NCBI GenBank assembly: GCA_900547415.1
Contig: URGS01000026.1
Coordinates: 1-25,690 of the forward strand
Source of the DNA: an uncultured Phascolarctobacterium sp.
GTDB lineage: Bacteria; Bacillota; Negativicutes; Acidaminococcales; Acidaminococcaceae
Length of the DNA: 25,690 bases
Direction: 5' to 3'
This document shows positions 1 through 6,111 of the stretch, one piece after another (position 1 is the first letter of the stretch; the number at the start of each line of letters is the position of its first letter). The notes below the pieces were generated by a model, which made no database searches, was not told the origin of the DNA, and saw nothing but the letters and a program-made list of their open reading frames with translations. The position numbers and the translations under genes were made by a program.

Positions 1-25
1 GGTTATTGTTCAGTTTTCAAGGTTC
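1..25 (-). promoter_or_regulatory. boxA-like rRNA leader segment
   Basis: Read on the minus strand this is GAACCTTGAAAACTGAACAA plus a few bases. It resembles the boxA antitermination element of Firmicute rRNA leaders (consensus around CTTTGAAAACT). It lies about 25 nt downstream of a near-consensus leftward promoter, so the transcript would run out of the window at position 1. The inference is that a 16S gene, or another part of an rRNA operon, begins just to the left. No rRNA sequence itself is visible. Confidence 0.6.
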
Positions 26-56
26 ATTGTTGTCGCCATGTCCTGACGACTTGTTC

Positions 57-85
57 ATGATACCACTCCATTTCCAATGTGTCAA
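57..85 (-). promoter_or_regulatory. Strong leftward promoter, probably for an rRNA operon
   Basis: On the minus strand there is a perfect -35 TTGACA (80-85), a 17-nt spacer and a -10 TATCAT (57-62), one mismatch from consensus. The predicted start is near position 50. Upstream (right of 85) is A/T-rich, as in UP elements. No open reading frame follows; the boxA-like leader does. A second, weaker pair (TTGATT, 17 nt, TATTCT) can be traced further upstream at about 144-172. Confidence 0.75.
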
Positions 86-225
86 CACCTATTTTCTCAT
101 ATTTTTACTTTTTCTTCACTAAACACACGGAGTAGTTGCTAAACAGAATATGATAAATACAAGGTTAAATCAACTTAAAATTTTCTTTAATTTTTCTTAA
201 ATTTTTTCAAAAAAATATTAGAAAA

Positions 226-251
226 GGCACTCAAATTATTATTTGAGTGCC
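226..251 (-). terminator. Intrinsic terminator of the SCIFF operon
   Basis: A perfect 11-bp stem (GGCACTCAAAT pairing with ATTTGAGTGCC) with a 4-nt loop is followed on the minus strand by TTTT and a T-rich run. It sits 18 bases past the stop codon of the maturase gene. Confidence 0.9.
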
Positions 252-269
252 TCATAATCAGAAAAACTA

Positions 270-1667
270 TTATTTTTCGTAGGTGAAATTGTTGATATGG
301 GGACGCATATCTTCACCCTTTTGTGCTTCTGCACTGAGAACAGCTTGTACAATAATTGCATTTTCCAAACGTTTCTTTTGCAGCTTGCAGCCATATTCAT
401 AAGGTTTAGTAATATCGCCGTTAATTAAATCAGCATTAGCATGGCAGCCGCCGCTGCAGAAGAAGCGAGCCCAGCACTTGCTGCATTCCGGTTTAGTCAT
501 AACATGAGTATGACGGAATTTTTGTACCAGTTCCGGTTTTACTACTCCAGTTTCCAAAGTACCCAGCTTGTATTGCTCACGACCTACAAACTGATGGCAG
601 GGATAAATATCGCCGTCTGCAGTAACAGCAAAATATTCATGGCCAGCACCACAGCCTGCTAAGCGTTTTGCTACACAGGGACCATTATCAAGAGCTACGT
701 TGAAGTGGAAGAAGTCAAAGCCTTCACCTGCACGACGTTTTTCCAGGTATGCACGAGCCAGCTTATCATATTCATCATAAATAACAGGCAGGTCTTCCTC
801 TGTCAGAACCCAGGGATCATCAATACCAACAACAGGTTCCATGGAAATTTCCTTGCCCACCTTAGCCATGTCCAGTACGTCTTTGCAGAAATGAGTACTG
901 AAATGAGTATAGGTGCCACGCAGGTAGTAGTTTTTGCCATCGCGGCTGTCAATTACCTTTTTGAAATTGCGTACTGCAATATCATAGCTGCCGCTCTTAT
1001 TGGGGAACGGACGCATTGCATCATGAGTTTCCTTGCTGCCATCAAGGCTGAGCACCAGCATTACGCGGTTGTCGTTCAGGAATTTAATGTTTTCATCATT
1101 AAGCAGAGTACCATTAGTAGTAAGGGTCAGCTTAATATTTTTACCGGTTTCCTTTTCACGACGGCGTACATACTCAACAATATGAGTAACAACGGGCCAG
1201 TTCATTAAAGGCTCACCGCCGAACAAATCCAGCTCCAGGTTGTGACGCTTTTTGCTGCCTTCAATAGCAAACTCTACTGCTTTTTCTGCAGTTTCCTTAC
1301 TCATCAGCTGACGGCATCCGCCAAAGGAGCCAGTGTCCGCAAAGCAGTAACCGCAGCGCAGGTTGCAGTCATGTGTTACCAAAAGGCACAAAGATTTAAC
1401 GATGGGTTTTTCAGCAAAGGTAGCAGGAACAGCAAAATCAGGGCTGAAAAGCAGCTCTTCATCCTGCAGCTCATGCATTTCTGCTAAAGCATCACGTAAA
1501 TCCTCTTCACTATATTTATCCTTTAAAGCAGCCAATGCTTCTTCATCATTGCTGCCATTATAATAATCAAGCAAGTCATAAATAACATCGTCAACCAGAT
1601 GAACAGCGCCGCTATTTACATCCAGCACTACCATATAGTCGTCCAAACGCATTTTATGTATCAGCAT
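270..1667 (-). CDS. scfB: SCIFF ranthipeptide maturase (radical SAM/SPASM)
   Basis: The product is a radical S-adenosylmethionine enzyme that forms thioether (sulfur-to-carbon) cross-links in the adjacent six-cysteine SCIFF peptide. From the chosen ATG it is 465 aa, a normal length for the family. The N-terminal part (about 1-80) resembles the peptide-recognition region. The cluster-binding motif CNLRCGYC is at C101/C105/C108. The C-terminal SPASM domain carries many cysteines (GCGAGHEYF, YPCHQF, CSKCWARFFCSGGC, final GC) for auxiliary 4Fe-4S clusters. An upstream in-frame GTG at 1676 exists, but the ATG at 1667 has the better placed ribosome site (AAGGTGG, 5 nt away) and gives the expected MLIHKM start. 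It lies 69 nt downstream of the peptide gene, with a hairpin in between, and is followed by a strong terminator. The family call is very secure; the cross-link positions cannot be read from sequence. Confidence 0.95.
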   Translation of the reverse strand: MLIHKMRLDDYMVVLDVNSGAVHLVDDVIYDLLDYYNGSNDEEALAALKDKYSEEDLRDALAEMHELQDEELLFSPDFAVPATFAEKPIVKSLCLLVTHDCNLRCGYCFADTGSFGGCRQLMSKETAEKAVEFAIEGSKKRHNLELDLFGGEPLMNWPVVTHIVEYVRRREKETGKNIKLTLTTNGTLLNDENIKFLNDNRVMLVLSLDGSKETHDAMRPFPNKSGSYDIAVRNFKKVIDSRDGKNYYLRGTYTHFSTHFCKDVLDMAKVGKEISMEPVVGIDDPWVLTEEDLPVIYDEYDKLARAYLEKRRAGEGFDFFHFNVALDNGPCVAKRLAGCGAGHEYFAVTADGDIYPCHQFVGREQYKLGTLETGVVKPELVQKFRHTHVMTKPECSKCWARFFCSGGCHANADLINGDITKPYEYGCKLQKKRLENAIIVQAVLSAEAQKGEDMRPHINNFTYEK

Positions 1668-1693
1668 AGTTTCCACCTTTCTAAACAGTAAAA

Positions 1694-1720
1694 CAGCCCC
1701 CTGTAACGAACAGGGAGCTG
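1694..1720 (-). terminator. Intercistronic hairpin between scfA and scfB (attenuator-like)
   Basis: On the minus strand CAGCTCCCTG (1720-1711) pairs with CAGGGGGCTG (1703-1694), all ten positions with one G-U pair, extended by a T-A pair around a 5-nt loop. TTTACTGTTT follows. The stem is strong and the T-tract imperfect, so it probably acts as a partial terminator or a 3' stabiliser. That would give more peptide mRNA than maturase mRNA. Confidence 0.7.
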
Positions 1721-1736
1721 CATTATGAACTAAAAA

Positions 1737-1883
1737 TTATTTGCTGTGTTCGCAAACTTGGTTGCCAACGGTGCAAGAGGTTTTGCAAGCGGATTGGCAG
1801 GAAGCCGGGCACTCGCCGCAGCCGCCGGTACGCAGAGTTTTCTTCAGCATAGCTTTATTAACAGTGGTAGTATGTTTTCTCAT
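1737..1883 (-). CDS. scfA: SCIFF ranthipeptide precursor (six cysteines in forty-five residues)
   Basis: This 48-aa peptide begins MRKHTTTVNKAMLKKTLRTG and has exactly six cysteines in its second half, at residues 22, 25, 29, 33, 37 and 44. The core (GGCGECPASCQSACKTSC, then TVGNQVCEHSK) matches the SCIFF family, whose cysteines are linked through thioether bonds to residues such as threonine by the maturase encoded next downstream. The N-terminal basic half is the leader. The start is supported by GGAGGG 8 nt upstream. A promoter at 1923-1951 lies about 40 nt upstream. The role of SCIFF peptides is not established, though quorum or redox functions have been proposed for ranthipeptides. The gene is easily missed because of its size. 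Confidence 0.96.
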   Translation of the reverse strand: MRKHTTTVNKAMLKKTLRTGGCGECPASCQSACKTSCTVGNQVCEHSK

Positions 1884-1922
1884 CGTAAATCCCTCCAGTT
1901 ATTATAATAGATTGCCTATATT

Positions 1923-1951
1923 ATTTTACCTTGTTTTCCGCTTATTTGCAA
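1923..1951 (-). promoter_or_regulatory. Promoter for scfA-scfB
   Basis: On the minus strand TTGCAA (1946-1951) is followed by a 17-nt spacer and TAAAAT (1923-1928), giving a start near 1916 and a short 5' leader. The -35 overlaps a direct repeat of TTGCAAGC, which recurs about 15 bases away and could be an operator half-site. Confidence 0.55.
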
Positions 1952-2019
1952 GCAGTTTTTGCAAGCTGACCAAACTGCATATATTTAACGATTTATTCAA
2001 AGTTTTATTGCTAATATTT

Positions 2020-2028
2020 TGCTATAAT
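2020..2028 (+). promoter_or_regulatory. Extended -10 promoter for the CXXC peptide / 4Fe-4S genes
   Basis: TGCTATAAT is a perfect extended -10 (TGnTATAAT). No good -35 is visible, as is common for this promoter class. It is 31 bases before the start codon of the small CXXC protein and diverges from the SCIFF promoter. Confidence 0.6.
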
Positions 2029-2059
2029 GATACAAAGAATTATTTCAGGGAGGCATACA

Positions 2060-2191
2060 ATGAGGTCCAAACGCATTATTATCTTCTTGCTTTCTGCAAC
2101 CTTTTTAATTTACGGATTATTCGGCAAGGAGCATAAAACAGTATTCACCAAGGCAGCTACTATTTGTCTTGAATGTATAGGTATAGGATAA
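2060..2191 (+). CDS. Small CXXC-motif membrane peptide (CD1871A type)
   Basis: This is a 43-aa protein with a strong GGGAGG site upstream. Residues 5-20 (RIIIFLLSATFLIYGLF) form a hydrophobic anchor or signal segment. The C-terminus reads TICLECIGIG, giving a CLEC pair at residues 36 and 39. Small proteins of this shape occur next to polyferredoxin-like membrane proteins in Firmicutes (CD1871A family, as I recall it). The stop is 7 nt before the start of the downstream 4Fe-4S gene, so the two are co-transcribed and probably coupled. An extracytoplasmic or membrane-surface thiol redox role is inferred, not shown. It is shorter than usual gene-calling limits. Confidence 0.82.
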   Translation: MRSKRIIIFLLSATFLIYGLFGKEHKTVFTKAATICLECIGIG

Positions 2192-2198
2192 CTTTATC

Positions 2199-3011
2199 AT
2201 GAAACGCAAGCTAATTCAATTTTGCACAGCCATAATTTATAATGCCAACCTTCCAGGTTTTCTGCAAGGAAAAATCTATCGCGGCCCTCTAAAAAGTGTC
2301 TGTGTTCCAGGATTAAACTGTTACTCCTGCCCCGGTGCTCTCGGTGCCTGTCCTATAGGTGCTCTGCAAAGCGCCTTTAGCGGTGTTTTCCTCAAAATCC
2401 CCTTTTACGTTTTGGGAACGATTATGCTATTTGGTCTGCTCTTAGGAAGACTAATCTGCGGCTGGGCCTGCCCTTTTGGATTAGTGCAGGAGCTTTTATA
2501 TAAGCTTCCAACACCAAAGCTAAAGCGCAACAGCGTTACGCAAGCCCTAGCTAAGCTAAAATATCTAATTATTATAGTATTTATTTTAGTTCTTCCTCTG
2601 TTTTATTATTTCAATGACGGTGTCGGTACACCAGCCTTCTGTAAATTCATTTGCCCCGCCGGAACCTTAGAAGCAGCACTCCCTTTAGCAGCTGCCAACA
2701 ACTTTGTCCGCAACAGCCTCGGAGCTCTCTTCTCCTGGAAGCTTCTGCTGCTAATTATTACGGTTACTGCATCAGTCTTTATATATCGCCCCTTCTGCCG
2801 TTTTATCTGCCCTTTAGGTGCAATTTACGGACTTTTTAATAAGCTTTCAGTATTTGGCATCAAGGTTGATATGGATAAATGCATAGGCTGTGATAAATGT
2901 ATGCGACATTGTTTAATGGACTGCACCAAGGCTGGTGACCGTGAATGCATCAACTGCGGTGAATGTATTAGGGTTTGTCCTACTAAAGCAATTTCTATCG
3001 GCAAAAAATAA
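2199..3011 (+). CDS. NapH/polyferredoxin-like 4Fe-4S membrane protein
   Basis: This 270-aa integral membrane iron-sulfur protein probably passes electrons across or along the membrane. Hydrophobic segments lie at about 65-88, 121-138 and 180-198. Cysteine motifs recur: CVPGLNCYSC and ACPIGA near 35-54, CGWACPFG (87-94), CKFICPAG (148-155) and CRFICPLG (200-207). Two classical ferredoxin motifs close the protein: CIGCDKCMRHC (228-238) and CINCGECIRVCP (250-261). This resembles the NapH/YccM/CcoG-like group. The start has no obvious separate ribosome site (GGATAAC only), consistent with coupling to the upstream CXXC peptide. Upstream and downstream partners (CXXC peptide, TlpA-like lipoprotein) suggest a thiol-reducing relay. 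The physiological donor and acceptor are unknown. Confidence 0.85.
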   Translation: MKRKLIQFCTAIIYNANLPGFLQGKIYRGPLKSVCVPGLNCYSCPGALGACPIGALQSAFSGVFLKIPFYVLGTIMLFGLLLGRLICGWACPFGLVQELLYKLPTPKLKRNSVTQALAKLKYLIIIVFILVLPLFYYFNDGVGTPAFCKFICPAGTLEAALPLAAANNFVRNSLGALFSWKLLLLIITVTASVFIYRPFCRFICPLGAIYGLFNKLSVFGIKVDMDKCIGCDKCMRHCLMDCTKAGDRECINCGECIRVCPTKAISIGKK

Positions 3012-3136
3012 GTATTTTATTGAATGCTTATCGTAAAGTCAAGGCGTTGTTATGGCTATATATGCTTCAGCTTCAGTGAATATGGTGCCGAGAAATTTAT
3101 ACTTTCAGAAAATAAACACAATAACAGGAGGTTCCT

Positions 3137-3664
3137 ATGAAAAAAATTATCACTGCTCTGCTTTTAACTGCATCCTTATTTATAATAAGCGGCTGTGCTG
3201 ACAACTCCAACAAAAATACTACTGCTAACGCCTCACCAAGTGCTTCTGCCACCATCAAACAAACTGCACCTGATTTTACCTATACTGACTTAGCAACAGG
3301 CAAAGAGGTTAAGCTCAGTGATTTAAGGGGGAAGCCGGTGTTCCTAAACTTCTGGGCAACCTGGTGTCCACCCTGCGTAAAGGAGCTTCCCCTCTTCGCT
3401 GCCAAATATCCTGAATACAAAGATAAAATTCAATTTGTAGCAGTTTCTATTGACGAAAGCATTGCTGAGCCCAAGGAATTTGTACAGTCTAAAAAAATTC
3501 AGCTTCCCTTTGCTCATGTTGAGTCTGCAAAGGTTGGCACAAGCTATCAGCTTGAAGCAATCCCCACCTCTGTTCTTATTGACTCCGACGGAAATATTAT
3601 CAATAAAATGGTTGGCGGGATGAATGAAACAATGCTGACTGAGTTTTTAAAACCTGCACTATAA
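3137..3664 (+). CDS. TlpA/ResA-like thioredoxin-fold lipoprotein
   Basis: This is a 175-aa thiol-disulfide oxidoreductase anchored outside the cytoplasmic membrane. Residues 1-19 are a lipoprotein signal and the lipobox ISGC places the lipidated cysteine at 20. A Ser/Thr/Ala/Asn-rich linker (21-43) follows. The redoxin domain has the active site WCPPC (C77, C80) in the TlpA context FWATWCPPC and the cis-proline loop AIPTS (P143). It follows the membrane 4Fe-4S protein by 125 nt with its own AGGAGG site. No strong promoter is seen in that gap, so read-through is likely. A partner role is inferred: the membrane protein could re-reduce this lipoprotein, which would then reduce extracytoplasmic disulfides. 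Confidence 0.9.
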   Translation: MKKIITALLLTASLFIISGCADNSNKNTTANASPSASATIKQTAPDFTYTDLATGKEVKLSDLRGKPVFLNFWATWCPPCVKELPLFAAKYPEYKDKIQFVAVSIDESIAEPKEFVQSKKIQLPFAHVESAKVGTSYQLEAIPTSVLIDSDGNIINKMVGGMNETMLTEFLKPAL

Positions 3665-3687
3665 TACCTCCTATCTAAAAACAACAA

Positions 3688-3742
3688 ACCGACCTCCAAA
3701 CGTTAGATTTCAAACGCTAACAATTGGAGGTCGGTATTTTTT
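3688..3742 (+). terminator. Bidirectional intrinsic terminator
   Basis: A 12-bp stem ACCGACCTCCAA / TTGGAGGTCGGT (3688-3699 with 3724-3735) encloses a second stem GTTAG/CTAAC. ATTTTTT follows on the + strand and TTTGTTGTTTTT on the - strand. It separates the convergent tlpA-like gene and dipeptidase operon and could serve both. Confidence 0.9.
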
Positions 3743-3770
3743 ATATTAATTCATTTTAGAGAGAAACAGA

Positions 3771-4928
3771 TTATTCAAAACGGCCTTTCATAATCAGTTC
3801 GCCGTTCAATACAGCGGTTTCACCCTTAGCAAACAGAGTGGTAATATCCAATTCTTCATCAAGAACCAAAAGGTCTGCGTCAGCGCCAACTGCAACACAG
3901 CCTTTTACGCCGGTTTTAGCAAGCAGCTCTGCAGGAGTGGATGTCAAAAGCTTCAGTGCTTCTTCCAGCGCCAATCCGCGACGTACCAGACTCTTAATGG
4001 TTTTGTGCAGGAATTCAGGAGATGCATAGGTCAGTCCAATGCATTCACCAGCAGCATCAAAACGAGGTTGAGATCCAAAAGCATCACTGGACAGGGTTAC
4101 GTGGTCTGCAGTTACACCATCACGATTAAGAATATCAAAAATCTTTTCTGCATCAGCTTCCATGTCAGCATCGGTGCAGCCTGCGGTGCAGTCCATATAA
4201 CCGCCCATACGCACTAATTTCACGCCCTCTTCAATGAGCTCAGGAGTACGCAGCATATGAGTAGGCAGAAAGTTTTTCGCAGGTACATCTGCATGCTCCA
4301 AAGCATAGAACAGAGGATCCAGTTTTCCTTGGCCACTGCCCATATGCATAGTCACCAGACCAGGATTGCAGGACAGCATACCTCCACGACGTGCAGCAGT
4401 TGCTACTGCAATCAAGTCTTCACCAGTCGGGTTAGAGCTGCGATGGTCGCTTACAGCAATCTTTACGCCAATAAAAGGAGGAACCATCATAATATCCTTT
4501 TCAATGCTGCCAGTCATAGTATTAGTAGGATAACCATAAGCACCAGTCAAAGCGTATGCAGTAATACCCTCTTCAGTTAAAGCACGAGCTTTGGCAATCA
4601 GATTTTCCAAGCTGCGGGTAATACCATCAGTACCCAACAGGCCAACAACGGTGGTAATACCGTTGCGGGTAAAAAAGCTCAATTGGGATTCAGGAACACG
4701 GGAAGCAGGTCCTTGCTCACCACCACCGCCAGTAATATGCACGTGTAAATCAATATAACCGGGAACCAGCTTTTTGCCAGTCAAGTCAAACACTTCTACT
4801 TCAGGAACATTGTCATATTCATTAATCTCAGCAGCAATGCGTGCTACCTTGCCGCCAATTACTAAAACGTCCTGCTTGCCTAAAAATTTAGGCGCATAAA
4901 CTTCAGCATTTTTTAATACTTTAATCAT
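3771..4928 (-). CDS. iadA: Isoaspartyl dipeptidase, lysine-bridged copy
   Basis: This 385-aa amidohydrolase-superfamily metallopeptidase hydrolyses beta-aspartyl (isoaspartyl) dipeptides, which arise from damaged proteins or diet. The binuclear metal site can be traced by family knowledge of the E. coli enzyme: HVH at 62/64, the bridging (carbamylated) lysine K156 in GVKIAVSDHRS, H195 in MHMG, H224 in PTHMLR and D282 in SSDAFGS. Substrate residues E71, Y131, R163, R227 and S286 are also in place. It is the last gene of a leftward operon, 10 nt after its paralogue, with a GAGG site before the ATG. All expected residues are present, so it should be active. Confidence 0.93.
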   Translation of the reverse strand: MIKVLKNAEVYAPKFLGKQDVLVIGGKVARIAAEINEYDNVPEVEVFDLTGKKLVPGYIDLHVHITGGGGEQGPASRVPESQLSFFTRNGITTVVGLLGTDGITRSLENLIAKARALTEEGITAYALTGAYGYPTNTMTGSIEKDIMMVPPFIGVKIAVSDHRSSNPTGEDLIAVATAARRGGMLSCNPGLVTMHMGSGQGKLDPLFYALEHADVPAKNFLPTHMLRTPELIEEGVKLVRMGGYMDCTAGCTDADMEADAEKIFDILNRDGVTADHVTLSSDAFGSQPRFDAAGECIGLTYASPEFLHKTIKSLVRRGLALEEALKLLTSTPAELLAKTGVKGCVAVGADADLLVLDEELDITTLFAKGETAVLNGELIMKGRFE

Positions 4929-4938
4929 TTATAATACC

Positions 4939-6111
4939 TCATTTTTCAAAAGTACCACGGACAACAGCTTCACCAGCTGCTACCACAATACGACCTTTAG
5001 CAATTACTGTATCAATCAGATATTCTTTATCAAGCATAACAAAATCAGCGTCACAGCCTTCAGCAATATGACCTTTTTGCGGCCACAAGCCATTAGCTTT
5101 AGCAGGATTTGCAGTTACTACTGCTGCAGCAACCTCTAAAGGAACACCTAAAAGAATACTGTTGTGCACTTCCTCGTGCAATGAGCGCATAGGAACCGCC
5201 AATTGACGGGCAGAACCATCAGCCAGCATCACGCTCATACAGCCATTGCCATCGGAACTCATAGTAACCTGAGACATAGGTACGCCCTCCTGCCAGCAGC
5301 GTTTAATTGCTTCAGCAGGCTCAATACAGTTTTCAAATCCATCACATGTGCGGATACCAGAAGTAATATCCATGTAACCACCTTGAGCAGCTAAGCTTTT
5401 TGCCTGTTCAAACAAATGAACTGCACGATTAACATGGGTAGGAATAAAATGTTTTGCAGGAATTTCGCTTGCCTGCAAAATCTGCAGCAAAGGTTCAATA
5501 CCTGCAGTGCCAACACCCATATGGAATTGTACAACACCTGCTTTACCGCTCAGCATACCACCAAGCCTTGCCTGTGTCAGAACCCGCTTCAATTCATCCA
5601 AGGTAGGTTCAGAGCTGCGATGATCAGAAAGAGCCAGCTCACCTACGCCAATAACCTTGTCGATAAGAATGATATCTCTTCTTACATCACCTGTCATGGT
5701 ATGCACCGGAAATTCATAAGAACCAGTCAGAACATAGGCAGTAATACCTTCATATTCCAAGCCCCTTGCTTTAGCCAGTAAAGCTTCATTATGGCGACTG
5801 GTACCGTCAGTTCCCAAAACACCGATTACAGTCGTAACGCCTGCCTTTGTCAGGTCGCTTAACATTACTTCAGGAGTACGGCTATAGGGACCGCTTTCTC
5901 CACCGCCGCCAATAATATGAACGTGCTGATCCACATAACCAGGAAAAAGTACCTGCCCCTCTGCATCTACTACATCGTAATCAAGACCGCACGGAACATC
6001 TACAGACTCAGCAATTTTTACAATCTTATCATTGATGACTAAAATATCTCTGATGCCTAAATGCTCAGGTGCATAGACATCAGCATTCTTTATTAATAGA
6101 CAAACAGACAT
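4939..6111 (-). CDS. Isoaspartyl dipeptidase paralogue, glutamate at the bridging position
   Basis: This 390-aa member of the same amidohydrolase family is clearly diverged from the downstream copy. It keeps the metal residues H63/H65, H197, H226 and D287, plus E72, Y132, R165 and R229. At the position of the bridging lysine it reads GVGELALSDHRS: counting back from DHRS, E158 takes the lysine's place, with one extra residue upstream. The serine that in E. coli IadA contacts substrate is C291 (SSDGNGC). Glutamate as bridging ligand is known in the superfamily, so activity is likely, but specificity may differ. Its ATG overlaps the antiporter stop codon by one base (TAATG), so translation is coupled. 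Confidence 0.88.
   Translation of the reverse strand: MSVCLLIKNADVYAPEHLGIRDILVINDKIVKIAESVDVPCGLDYDVVDAEGQVLFPGYVDQHVHIIGGGGESGPYSRTPEVMLSDLTKAGVTTVIGVLGTDGTSRHNEALLAKARGLEYEGITAYVLTGSYEFPVHTMTGDVRRDIILIDKVIGVGELALSDHRSSEPTLDELKRVLTQARLGGMLSGKAGVVQFHMGVGTAGIEPLLQILQASEIPAKHFIPTHVNRAVHLFEQAKSLAAQGGYMDITSGIRTCDGFENCIEPAEAIKRCWQEGVPMSQVTMSSDGNGCMSVMLADGSARQLAVPMRSLHEEVHNSILLGVPLEVAAAVVTANPAKANGLWPQKGHIAEGCDADFVMLDKEYLIDTVIAKGRIVVAAGEAVVRGTFEK

Noticed and set aside
1741..2136. 131-codon + strand frame opposite the SCIFF precursor
   Set aside because: It overlaps the recognised SCIFF gene, the promoters and the CXXC peptide gene in another frame; composition is not protein-like.
3681..3742. Possible repeat or insertion end
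   Set aside because: The inverted repeat has T-tracts on both sides and lies between convergent genes, which is the pattern of a bidirectional terminator.
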